Assembly (NCBI GenBank): GCA_039034015.1
Contig: JBCCBM010000005.1
Span: 1 to 64,000 of the forward strand
Origin: Acuticoccus sp039034015
GTDB lineage: Bacteria > Pseudomonadota > Alphaproteobacteria > Rhizobiales > Amorphaceae
DNA length: 64,000 nucleotides
Reading direction: 5' to 3'
The stretch's first letter is position 1. Each line of letters starts with the position of its first letter. A program made the translations under genes and the position numbers. A model generated the notes under the pieces. The model searched no databases. It was not told the origin of the DNA and saw nothing but the letters and a program-made list of their open reading frames with translations. Below, one piece after another: positions 37,058 through 45,504 of the stretch.

Positions 37058-38361
37058 GCTTTTGCCGCAAACGAAAGCCGCGCCTTCGCCCGCTCCGGCC
37101 CGATAATGGTGAGCCAGGGCCCAAGGTTTGGCCCCGCCTCCACCCCCGTGAGCGCCTTGCGCAACGGCAAGAAGGCGGCCTTCCCCTTCTTGCCGGTCGC
37201 CGCCTTCACCGCCGCGCTCATCTCTTTGAAATCCGTGGCGGACGCGCCCTCCGCGGCCGCGAGCACATCCCGCTCATCCGCGCCAAATGCCACTTCGCTG
37301 AGAAGCGCCTCGGGCGCTGCCTCCGCCCGCGCCTGCCACGCCGCGACATCGGCGCGGAAGGTGAGGTTTTCGCGCACCGTCTCCCAAAGCAGCGCATCCA
37401 CGCGCTCGGGGGCGTCAAGCGTGTGCACGATGGCAGCGTTCAACTGGCGAAGCTCCCGCGGGTCAAACTGCGCCGGCGCGCGCGACACATCGCTGAGCGA
37501 CACCGCCGCACCGAGCGCCGCCAAGCTTTCGGCCGGTTGCACAGGCTTTGACGTCCCAGTCAGCGTCGCGAGCGCGGCCACCGCCATCGGCTCATAGCCG
37601 CCCTCGGCAAGCGCGCGGATTGAGAGCGGATTGTCCCGCTTGGAAAGCGGCTCGCCATCAGCCCGGATCAGAAGGTTGTGGTGGGCAAAGCGCGGCGCGG
37701 TGCCTCCAAGGGCCTCAAAGATCGCGATTTGCACGCCCGAATTCGTGACGTGATCTTCCCCGCGCACAACGGTGGTGATCTCAAAGGCAAGATCATCCAC
37801 CACCGAGGGGAGCGTATAAAGGTAGCTCCCGTCCGCCCGCACCAGGATGGGGTCGGACACGGTTTCCAGGTTCACCGTCTGCGGTCCGCGGCAAAGATCG
37901 TCGAAGGTGCGCGAGCCCTCCGGCAGCTTGAAACGCCAGTGCGGCCGGCGCCCCTCCGCCTCAAGCGCTGCCCGCGCCTCATCGCTGAGTGAAAGCGCCG
38001 AGCGGTCATAAACCGGCGGCCGGCCCTTGGCCCGCTGAAGGGCGCGCTTCCGCTCAAGCTCCTCCGGCGTCTCATAACAGGGGTAAAGGAGCCCGCGCGC
38101 GCGAAGGTCGCTTGCGGCCGCATCATAGGCCGAAAGTCGCGCGCTTTGCCGCGTTTCCTCATCCACCCGCACGCCGAGCCAGGCCAAATCGGCGCGGATC
38201 TGCGTGACGAACGCCTCCTTGGAGCGCTCCGCATCCGTGTCGTCGAAGCGCAGGAGAAAGTGCCCGCCCTCGGCGAGGAAGGCGTTGTAGAGCGCGGTGC
38301 GCACGTTGCCGATGTGAATTTCCCCCGTCGGCGAGGGGGCAAAACGAACCCGTTCAGGCAT
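37054..38361 (-). CDS. gltX: Glutamyl-tRNA synthetase
   Basis: 435 residues from ATG 38361: MPERVRFAPSPTGEIHIGN with the HIGH motif as HIGN, LLRFDDTDAERS, and the KMSKS loop as LSKRDN. It charges tRNA with glutamate in the cytoplasm. The start overlaps the nadE stop by 8 bases. Alphaproteobacteria often carry two GltX copies, one of which can charge tRNA-Gln; which one this is cannot be decided here. A longer frame to 38460 adds a basic, unrelated leader and is rejected. Confidence 0.95.
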   Translation of the reverse strand: MPERVRFAPSPTGEIHIGNVRTALYNAFLAEGGHFLLRFDDTDAERSKEAFVTQIRADLAWLGVRVDEETRQSARLSAYDAAASDLRARGLLYPCYETPEELERKRALQRAKGRPPVYDRSALSLSDEARAALEAEGRRPHWRFKLPEGSRTFDDLCRGPQTVNLETVSDPILVRADGSYLYTLPSVVDDLAFEITTVVRGEDHVTNSGVQIAIFEALGGTAPRFAHHNLLIRADGEPLSKRDNPLSIRALAEGGYEPMAVAALATLTGTSKPVQPAESLAALGAAVSLSDVSRAPAQFDPRELRQLNAAIVHTLDAPERVDALLWETVRENLTFRADVAAWQARAEAAPEALLSEVAFGADERDVLAAAEGASATDFKEMSAAVKAATGKKGKAAFLPLRKALTGVEAGPNLGPWLTIIGPERAKARLSFAAKA

Positions 38362-39994
38362 CACGATACCGGTTGGTGATGGGATAGCGCCGATCGCGCC
38401 CAAAATTCTTCGCCGAGATTTTGACGCCCGGCGCCGCCTGCCGCCGCTTATACTCGGCAATGTGAAGAAGATGCTCCACCCGCTTCACCGTGTCTTTCTC
38501 AAAGCCGGCCGCAATGATCTCGTCCACACTCGCCTCCTCCTCAATGAGTTGGCGCAGGATCGCATCCAGCGTCTCGTAGGGCGGGAGCGAATCATCGTCC
38601 CGCTGATTGTCGCGCAGTTCCGCCGTGGGCGGCTTGTCGATAATCCGGTCCGGGATCACAACGCCCTCCGGACCCAGCGCGCCCTTGGGTTTTCCACTGT
38701 TGCGCCAGCGGCAAAGGGCAAACACCTCGGTCTTGTAAAGGTCTTTAATGGGGTTAAAGCCGCCGTTCATGTCGCCATAAAGCGTCGCATACCCCACCGA
38801 AACTTCTGACTTGTTGCCGGTGGTGACGACCATGCCGCCAAACTTGTTGGAGATTGCCATCAGCGTCGTCCCCCGCACACGGCTTTGGACATTTTCCTCC
38901 GTCACATCCGCGCCCTGCCCCTCAAACAGAGGCCCCAGCTGGCGCAAAAACCCCTCCACCGCGTCGGCAATCGGCACGGTGTCGTAGCGTACACCCAGCC
39001 GCTCGGCGACATCGGCCGCGTCCGACACACTCTCGTTAGACGTATAGCGATAAGGCAGCATCACGCAGTGAACCTTGTCGGCCCCCAGCGCATCCACGGC
39101 AAGCGCGGCGCAAATGGCCGAATCAATGCCGCCCGAAAGGCCGATCACGACGCCCGGAAACCCGTTCTTCGTCACATAGTCCCGAAGGCCGAGCTGGGCA
39201 GCGCGCCACTCCGCCTCCGGCCCCGACGACAGCGTGGCCCGGTCCGCCTGCACCGGCGCCATCGTGGCCTTGTCGAGGGTGATGGTGGCATCCGCGGTCT
39301 CAAAATCGGGGAGCTGGGCGGCCAGCGTGCGGTCTGCGGCCAGCACGAAGGACGCGCCGTCAAACACCAATTCGTCCTGCCCGCCCACCTGGTTCACGTA
39401 GACCAGCGGCAACTCGCACTCCACCACCCGCGCGACGGCCACCTGCATGCGCCGCTCGGCCTTGTCCCGCGTGAAGGGCGAGCCGTTGGGCACCACCAAA
39501 AGCTCTGCGCCCGTTTCGGTGAGGCACTCGCACACGTCCTCCTCCCAAATGTCCTCGCAAATGGGAAAGCCGATCCGAACGCCCCGCACCGACACCGGCC
39601 CCGGCATGGGCCCTTGGTCAAAGACCCGCTTTTCGTCGAACACATCGTAATTTGGCAGGTGCACCTTGTGGCGCACGGCGATGATCTCGCCACCATCCAG
39701 CACGGCAAAGCTATTGAAAAGCTTGCCCTCTTCCGCCCACGGCGTCCCGATCGCGATGGCGGGGCCGTCGGCACAGGCGGCGGCCAGCGCGTGCACCTCA
39801 TCCATCGCCTGCGCGGTGAAGGCGGGTTTTAAGACAAGGTCTTCGGGCGGGTAGCCGGTGATGAAGAGTTCGCTGAACACCACGAGGTCGACATCGCCGG
39901 CCGCGCGCACCGCCGCCTCCGCCATCGCGCGGTTGCCGGCAAGGTCGCCCATCACGGGGTTGAGCTGCTGAAGCGAAAGTTTGAACGGATCCAA
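38354..39994 (-). CDS. nadE: Glutamine-dependent NAD+ synthetase
   Basis: 546 residues. The N-terminal nitrilase/glutaminase half contains the active-site cysteine in GFPICEDIWEED. The C-terminal half holds the ATP pyrophosphatase loop VIGLSGGIDSAICAALA and GNKSEVSVGYATLYGDM. It makes NAD+ from deamido-NAD+, glutamine and ATP. TTG 39994 is the first start in frame and aligns with the family N-terminus (LSLQQLNPVMGDLAGN). It is likely co-transcribed with gltX. Confidence 0.95.
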   Translation of the reverse strand: MDPFKLSLQQLNPVMGDLAGNRAMAEAAVRAAGDVDLVVFSELFITGYPPEDLVLKPAFTAQAMDEVHALAAACADGPAIAIGTPWAEEGKLFNSFAVLDGGEIIAVRHKVHLPNYDVFDEKRVFDQGPMPGPVSVRGVRIGFPICEDIWEEDVCECLTETGAELLVVPNGSPFTRDKAERRMQVAVARVVECELPLVYVNQVGGQDELVFDGASFVLAADRTLAAQLPDFETADATITLDKATMAPVQADRATLSSGPEAEWRAAQLGLRDYVTKNGFPGVVIGLSGGIDSAICAALAVDALGADKVHCVMLPYRYTSNESVSDAADVAERLGVRYDTVPIADAVEGFLRQLGPLFEGQGADVTEENVQSRVRGTTLMAISNKFGGMVVTTGNKSEVSVGYATLYGDMNGGFNPIKDLYKTEVFALCRWRNSGKPKGALGPEGVVIPDRIIDKPPTAELRDNQRDDDSLPPYETLDAILRQLIEEEASVDEIIAAGFEKDTVKRVEHLLHIAEYKRRQAAPGVKISAKNFGRDRRYPITNRYRDA

Positions 39995-40170
39995 CGCGGC
40001 GCCACCGACTGATTGACCTTCGATGAGGCGCTTATAGACCGGCCGGCGGTCACGGCAATGGCCGGCACCCCGGCACGCCCGGCCAACGGGCTTTCAGGAC
40101 GCCGCCAATTTGCCGCAAACCCCGCGCACTCTCCCGCGCGATCGGCAGCACGTGAAGGGGTGGCGGCCTC

Positions 40171-40782
40171 ATGAAACTACGCTTCTTGTCGTCACAGTCC
40201 GGCGACCTCACCGTCCTCACCGCCGCCCTCCACCACGCGGCGGGCTACATGAAGGACGCGGGCGTCACAGCGACTGCGGTGGATGGCGCCTTCGTCGCCG
40301 CGCCCACCGACACCATCGTCCACATCTGCCTCACCGACGACAAGCGTTCCCTCAACACCAACACCACCGGGTCGGGGGACACGGCGGGGAAGACGCAACT
40401 CCACATCACCCCCCTCAACAAGGGGTATGAGTTCGAGGGCTACTCCGAAGTCTGGCTCGCAACGGCCATGGCCAAGCTCGGCCTTTCCATCACCGGCGGT
40501 GGCGAGGCGGAGAAGGCCCACTTTGTTGAAAACGTTGGGACGCTGATTGGCGCGCTCGCGATCCATGAGGCGATGCACATGAAGTGCGAAGCTGGCGAAA
40601 TTGCCGCCGGCAACGACACCTGGGAGCTCCACGCCAACGGCGGCGGCGGCGTTGCAGCGCCCGACGCCGGCATCCGCAAGACCAAGGAGGGCAAAGTCAT
40701 CGCCCCCCTCAATGGCAAGAACAAGAGCCTGATCGGCCGGCATTTTGGAACGCCGGTCAAACAGATTGTGCGCGTCGCCTGA
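40171..40782 (+). CDS. Uncharacterised protein with HExxH zinc-peptidase-like motif
   Basis: 203 residues, not recognised. Residues 128-143 read ALAIHEAMHMKCEAGE: HEAMH (H132, E133, H136) is a perfect HExxH zinc-metalloprotease motif on a predicted helix, with E140 or E143 as possible third ligand. The N-terminal third has a strand-rich pattern and the centre is Gly/Thr-rich. There is no signal peptide or membrane helix, so it would act in the cytoplasm unless exported by another route. It stands alone on the plus strand between nadE and the DAHP synthase gene. Confidence 0.6.
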   Translation: MKLRFLSSQSGDLTVLTAALHHAAGYMKDAGVTATAVDGAFVAAPTDTIVHICLTDDKRSLNTNTTGSGDTAGKTQLHITPLNKGYEFEGYSEVWLATAMAKLGLSITGGGEAEKAHFVENVGTLIGALAIHEAMHMKCEAGEIAAGNDTWELHANGGGGVAAPDAGIRKTKEGKVIAPLNGKNKSLIGRHFGTPVKQIVRVA

Positions 40783-40801
40783 CGCGCCCTGCCCGTTCGC
40801 G

Positions 40802-42172
40802 TCAGGCCGCCACGCGCTCCCCGCGGTCACGCTTTTCCGCGCGGAGATTCTCCGCGATCAAGAAGGCGAGCTCGATGGACTGTTCCGCGTTGAGGCGGGG
40901 GTCGCAGCGGGTGTCGTAGCGGTCAGCCAGCGTGTCGGCCGTCACCGGGCGGGCGCCGCCGGTGCATTCGGTCACATCCTTGCCGGTCATCTCAATGTGG
41001 ATGCCGCCAGCGTGCGTCCCTTCCGCGCGGTGCACGGCGAAGAAGCTTTGCACCTCTTTCATGATCCGGTCGAAGGGCCGCGTTTTGTAGCCCGACAGCG
41101 AGACCGTGTTGCCATGCATCGGGTCGCACGACCACACGACGCGCTTGCCCTCCCGCTCCACCGCGCGCACCAGCGCCGGCAGGTGGTCGAGCACCTTTTC
41201 GGCCCCAAAGCGGCAAATCAGCGTGAGCCGGCCCGCCTCGTTCGCCGGGTTCAGGATGTCGATCAGCTCGATCAGCCCGTCGGGCGACAGCGAGGGGCCG
41301 CATTTTAGCCCAATCGGGTTCTGCACCCCGCGCGCCCACTCCACATGGGCATGGTCGGGCTGACGGGTGCGGTCGCCGATCCACACCATGTGGCCGGTGG
41401 TAGAATAGTATTCGCCGGTCAGGCTGTCGACGCGGGTGAAGGCTTCTTCATAGCCCAGAAGCAACGCTTCGTGGCTGGTGAAGAGATCGGTGGTTTCCAA
41501 CTGGGGCGTCGTTGCAGGGTTAACCCCGCACGCGCGCATGAAGTCGAGGGCTTCGGAGATACGATCGGCCAAGTTACGGTATCGATGGCCCTGGGGACTG
41601 TCCTCCACAAAGCCCAACATCCAGTTGTGCACATTGTCGAGGTTGGCAAAGCCGCCCTGCGCGAACGCCCGCAAGAGGTTGAGCGTTGCGGCCGACTGGC
41701 GGTACGCCATCTCAAGCCGGCCGGGGTCGGGCATGCGCGCGTCTTCGGTGAACGCAATGTCGTTCACAATATCGCCCTTGTAGGACGGGAGCGACACGCC
41801 ATCCTTCGTCTCCAGGGGCGCGGAGCGGGGCTTTGCAAATTGGCCGGCAATGCGGCCCACCTTGGTGACCGGCGAGGCGGCCGCGTACGTCAGCACCACC
41901 GACATTTGCAAGAAAACGCGAAAGAAGTCGCGGATCTGGTCAGGATGATGCTCGGCAAAGGCTTCCGTGCAATCTCCACCCTGGAGCAGAAAACCCTTCC
42001 CCTCCGACACGCGCGCAAGTTCTGCCTTCAGCGCCCGCGCTTCGCCTGCAAACACCAGCGGCGGATAGGTCGCAAGGCGCGCTTCCATCTCCGTCAACGC
42101 TGCAGCGTCGGGATACTCTGGAAGCTGTTTTGAGGGTTTATCTCGCCAGCTTGTCGGGGTCCAATTGGTCAT
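40802..42172 (-). CDS. Class II 3-deoxy-7-phosphoheptulonate (DAHP) synthase
   Basis: 456 residues. The plant-like type II enzyme: LLQGGDCTEAF, VTKVGRIAGQFAKPRS, TSHEALLLGYEEAFTR, GVQNPIGLKCGPS, WSCDPMHGNT and GGIHIEMTGKDVTEC are all present, including metal-binding Cys, His, Glu and Asp residues. It condenses phosphoenolpyruvate and erythrose 4-phosphate, the first step of the shikimate pathway. No other shikimate genes are adjacent. It is 53 bases upstream-separated from the gamma-glutamylcyclotransferase gene on the same strand. Confidence 0.95.
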   Translation of the reverse strand: MTNWTPTSWRDKPSKQLPEYPDAAALTEMEARLATYPPLVFAGEARALKAELARVSEGKGFLLQGGDCTEAFAEHHPDQIRDFFRVFLQMSVVLTYAAASPVTKVGRIAGQFAKPRSAPLETKDGVSLPSYKGDIVNDIAFTEDARMPDPGRLEMAYRQSAATLNLLRAFAQGGFANLDNVHNWMLGFVEDSPQGHRYRNLADRISEALDFMRACGVNPATTPQLETTDLFTSHEALLLGYEEAFTRVDSLTGEYYSTTGHMVWIGDRTRQPDHAHVEWARGVQNPIGLKCGPSLSPDGLIELIDILNPANEAGRLTLICRFGAEKVLDHLPALVRAVEREGKRVVWSCDPMHGNTVSLSGYKTRPFDRIMKEVQSFFAVHRAEGTHAGGIHIEMTGKDVTECTGGARPVTADTLADRYDTRCDPRLNAEQSIELAFLIAENLRAEKRDRGERVAA

Positions 42173-42225
42173 GGGTCCGCACCACCCTTTAAATACGCGT
42201 GTTGCCGGCCATTTGCCGGGCGCTT

Positions 42226-42780
42226 TTAGTGACGGGGCGATGGGGCAGCGTCAACCATCTTCAAGAGGCGGTCGACGCTTTCTTGCTCTTGGCGCGAAAG
42301 CTGTTGCGCGCGGGGGTAATCGGGCGCGGCGCGATCATTCACAATGGGGGTCGCCCACCCGTCGGTGCTGGTCATGAAGCGTGCGGCGCCCGCCTCGCCA
42401 AAGTGCTGCAAAAAACCCTGAAGCGTCGTGTCGATGTACGACAGAAAAATCGGATGGCTGGCATCCCCCAACCGGTCCGCGGCGGCCTTCGCCTTAAAGA
42501 TGATCACATCCGCATCCTCATGGAGATGCAGCGCGTCATAGTTTTTCTCCCGCGCGGCGATGGTGGGCCACGCGGTGTCGGGGAAGGTGATGATGAGCCC
42601 GTCAATCGCCCCGTCCGGGTCCGCCTCCACCGAAAGGGCGCAGTTGCCGCCGGTGGCCTTGCGGCTGGTGGTGCGCCAGGCGCGCCGCCACCCTTTGGCG
42701 CAAAAGGGGGTGGCGGCCTCGTGGGGCGGCAGCGTGGCAATGTTGACGAGGGACCCGTAGCCGAAAACGCGAAAACTCAC
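42226..42780 (-). CDS. Gamma-glutamylcyclotransferase family protein
   Basis: 184 residues from GTG 42780. It begins SFRVFGYGSLVNIATLP, the YGSL substrate-binding loop of the GGCT/AIG2 fold, and has the candidate general-acid glutamate in AAREKNYDALHL. Enzymes of this fold release 5-oxoproline from gamma-glutamyl peptides, and some degrade glutathione. Its GTGA start overlaps the glutathione reductase stop, strengthening a glutathione-related role. Confidence 0.78.
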   Translation of the reverse strand: MSFRVFGYGSLVNIATLPPHEAATPFCAKGWRRAWRTTSRKATGGNCALSVEADPDGAIDGLIITFPDTAWPTIAAREKNYDALHLHEDADVIIFKAKAAADRLGDASHPIFLSYIDTTLQGFLQHFGEAGAARFMTSTDGWATPIVNDRAAPDYPRAQQLSRQEQESVDRLLKMVDAAPSPRH

Positions 42781-44159
42781 GCGGCGGTCCGGCGGAGGGC
42801 GCGGGTGGGCGTGCGCATTGTCACAAGCTCCTCCGCCGCGGTGGGGTGGACGGCCATGGTTGCGTCAAAATCGGCCTTGGTGGCGCCCATCTTGACCGCA
42901 ATGCCAAGCACCTGCGCGAGCTCCCCCGCCCCGTGGCCGGCAACGTGGACGCCAAGCACACGGTCAGTGTCCGCGTCCACAATCAGCTTCATCGCCATGC
43001 GCTCGTTGCGGCCCGACAGCGTTGCCACCATCGGCCGGAAGGTTGCCACATAAACGTCCACCGACCCGTGGGCCGCGCTCGCCTCCTCCTCCGAAAGGCC
43101 GACCGTGCCAAGCTCGGGGTTGGAAAACACCGCGGTTGGGATCTGCGTGTGGTCCACCGTGCGCGGCGCGTTGCCAAACACGCTGTCGGCAAAGGCGTGC
43201 CCCTCACGGATCGCAACCGGGGTGAGCGCCACGCGGTCTGTCACATCCCCGACGGCATAGATGCTGGGGACCGACGACCGGCCATCATCGCCCACACACA
43301 CCGCCCCGCGGTCGTTGAGGGTGACGCCCGCGGCCGCAAGCCCCAGCCCCTCAGTCGCCGGCCAGCGGCCTGTGGCAAACAAGATCTCGTCCGCCTCAAG
43401 GGTGCCGCCCGAGCGAAGGTGGCCGACCAGCGCGCCGTCCCGCTTTTCGATGGACGCGAAAATATCGTTGAAGACAAAGCGCACGCCCCGCGCTTCCATC
43501 GCCTCGCGCACAAAGGCGCGCATCTCATTGTCGAACCCGCGCAGGATCTCATCGCCGCGGTAAATCAGCGTGACCTCGCTGCCGAGCCCCTGGAAAATCC
43601 CGGCAAACTCCACCGCAATATAGCCGCCGCCGGCAATGGTGATCCGCTCCGGCTGCCGCTCCAGATAAAACACCTCGTTGGAGGTGATGACGTGCTCAAT
43701 CCCAGGCACGGCCGTGTCCAGCCAAGGGGCGCCGCCGGTCGCAATCAAGATGACGCGCGCCGTCACCGTCCGATCCTCGGCCACAAGGTGGACGGCGTTT
43801 GGCCCTGCAACGGTGGCGCGGCTCATGAAAAGTTCGGCACCGGCGCCGGTGAGGTTGCGAATATAGATGGCGTTGAGCCGGTCGATCTCGCGGTCTTTGT
43901 TGGCAATCAGCGTTGCCCAATCAAACTGCGGCGCGGTGGGCGACCAGCCAAATCCCACCGCATCTTCAAAGTGTTCGGCATAGCTTGCCGCGTACACCAT
44001 CAGCTTTTTGGGCACGCAGCCGCGGATCACACAGGTGCCGCCCACGCGGTGCTCTTCGGCAATGGCGACCTTTGCGCCATGGCTTGCTGCAATGCGCGCG
44101 GCGCGGACCCCGCCGGAGCCCGCGCCAATCACGAAAAGGTCGTAGTCAAACTCAGCCAT
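42777..44159 (-). CDS. gor: Glutathione-disulfide reductase
   Basis: 460 residues from ATG 44159. FAD motif LFVIGAGSGGVRAAR, redox-active disulfide GGTCVIRGCVPKKLM, NADPH-binding ITIAGGGYIAVEFAG, a FAD-contact block IYAVGDVTD, and the C-terminal catalytic base MAVHPTAAEELVTM. It regenerates glutathione from its disulfide in the cytoplasm. It lies 8 bases after the DUF2059 gene and overlaps the gamma-glutamylcyclotransferase gene. Confidence 0.94.
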   Translation of the reverse strand: MAEFDYDLFVIGAGSGGVRAARIAASHGAKVAIAEEHRVGGTCVIRGCVPKKLMVYAASYAEHFEDAVGFGWSPTAPQFDWATLIANKDREIDRLNAIYIRNLTGAGAELFMSRATVAGPNAVHLVAEDRTVTARVILIATGGAPWLDTAVPGIEHVITSNEVFYLERQPERITIAGGGYIAVEFAGIFQGLGSEVTLIYRGDEILRGFDNEMRAFVREAMEARGVRFVFNDIFASIEKRDGALVGHLRSGGTLEADEILFATGRWPATEGLGLAAAGVTLNDRGAVCVGDDGRSSVPSIYAVGDVTDRVALTPVAIREGHAFADSVFGNAPRTVDHTQIPTAVFSNPELGTVGLSEEEASAAHGSVDVYVATFRPMVATLSGRNERMAMKLIVDADTDRVLGVHVAGHGAGELAQVLGIAVKMGATKADFDATMAVHPTAAEELVTMRTPTRALRRTAA

Positions 44160-44167
44160 GACGGTGC

Positions 44168-44704
44168 CTAAAGCTGATGCCCCGCCTCCTGAAGAAGCTG
44201 GCGGGTGCGGGTGACCATGTCGGTGGAGATGCCCTGCTGCCACTGCCGGGAGGCGCCCACCGAGAGGACGGTGATTGTGGTGCGCAGTTCAACAAACTTT
44301 GCGCCGAGCGGGGTTTCAAAGAAGGTGGTCAACTCGTTGAGCTCGGCCTCCGTGAAGCGCCGCGCCCAGATTTTCTGAAGGTCGGCCGCAAGGCTCAGGC
44401 GCCGGGGCACCATCTCGATTGCCGCCGCGTTGACAGCCGTTTCAATCTCCAGCGTGAGCGCGGGGTTGGTGCGGGTGAAGACGTTTTGCGTCTTCAACAC
44501 AATGTCGGGCAAAATATCGTCGAAGGTGGCATCGCTCCCGGTGACGCGGATGAGCTTGGCCGCCGCGCGCAGGTGGCTTTCGGTAAAATTTTCCTCGCTT
44601 TGGGCAAGCGCTGCGGGGCTCGCCACCAAAAAGAGCGGGACGGCAAGGGCGATGACAGCGGCGATGCCTTTGACAAGGCCGCGGGCGCGGGCGAGTTCAC
44701 GCAT
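44168..44704 (-). CDS. DUF2059-domain exported protein
   Basis: 178 residues from ATG 44704, placed by AAGGA eight bases upstream; the longer frame to 44833 runs over the divergent gph start. Signal peptide: RARGLVKG, hydrophobic IAAVIALAVPLFLVASPAA, then ALAQ before SEENF. The mature protein is helical, with ADLQKIWARRFTEAELNELT and FFETPLGAKFVELRTTI, the DUF2059 hallmark. Function unknown. It is the first gene of a probable operon with gor. Confidence 0.8.
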   Translation of the reverse strand: MRELARARGLVKGIAAVIALAVPLFLVASPAALAQSEENFTESHLRAAAKLIRVTGSDATFDDILPDIVLKTQNVFTRTNPALTLEIETAVNAAAIEMVPRRLSLAADLQKIWARRFTEAELNELTTFFETPLGAKFVELRTTITVLSVGASRQWQQGISTDMVTRTRQLLQEAGHQL

Positions 44705-44835
44705 GAAATTGGTCCTTCGCGGGGCGTTGACACGTCGTCCCACGGCTCTACCGAACGGCCCATGCGCCGCGCAAGTGCAGCCGCGCAACGTCCCCCGCCG
44801 CCAGGCCGCCCCGCGCCCCACCGGAGATCCCATTG

Positions 44836-45504
44836 ATGCCCCCCCGCCTTGCCGTGTTCGACCTTGATGGGACCCTCATCGACACCGCGCCCGACCTCAT
44901 CGAAACCACCAACCACGTCCTTGCCGAGACCGGGTTTGCGCCCGTGCCCGAGGCCACCTTGCGCCGCCACATCGGCCTTGGCGCCCGCTCCATGATTGCC
45001 TCCGCCATCCGCGAGAACGGCGCCGACCCGCAAACCCACGACCTTGCTGCGCTGACCACACAGTTTATCGCCCACTACCAAACCCGCCTGTCGCGCCGTT
45101 CAAAACCCTTTGCCGAGATTGCGGCCGCCCTCCCCGCGCTGGCCGCCGAGGGCGTGCGCCTGGCGGTCTGCACCAACAAGCGGGAGGGTCTTGCGCGCCA
45201 GCTTCTGACCGAGCTTCAGATGCTGGACACGTTCGCCCACATCACAGGCGGCGACACATTTGCCTTCATGAAGCCCGACCCCCGCCACCTCACCGAAACC
45301 ATCGACGGCGCAGGCGGCACGGCGGAAAACACGGTTTTCGTGGGTGACAGCCGGATCGATTTTGAAACGGCGCGCGCGGCGAAAATCCCGTTCGTGGGTC
45401 TATCCTACGGCTACACCGATGTGCCGATGGCCGACCTTGGCCCCGACAGGCTTTGCGAGCCAGGGAACGATATCGCCGCCGCAATCCTGTCCCTTTACGC
45501 CTGA
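44836..45504 (+). CDS. gph: Phosphoglycolate phosphatase-like HAD hydrolase
   Basis: 222 residues. HAD motif I AVFDLDGTLIDTAPD, motif II CTNKREG, motif III lysine in MKPDPRHL, and motif IV FVGDSRIDFETARAA. It removes phosphate from 2-phosphoglycolate, a salvage step after DNA repair or photorespiration-type reactions. Start ATG 44836. It converges on the sensor-kinase gene, overlapping it by 10 bases. Confidence 0.88.
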   Translation: MPPRLAVFDLDGTLIDTAPDLIETTNHVLAETGFAPVPEATLRRHIGLGARSMIASAIRENGADPQTHDLAALTTQFIAHYQTRLSRRSKPFAEIAAALPALAAEGVRLAVCTNKREGLARQLLTELQMLDTFAHITGGDTFAFMKPDPRHLTETIDGAGGTAENTVFVGDSRIDFETARAAKIPFVGLSYGYTDVPMADLGPDRLCEPGNDIAAAILSLYA

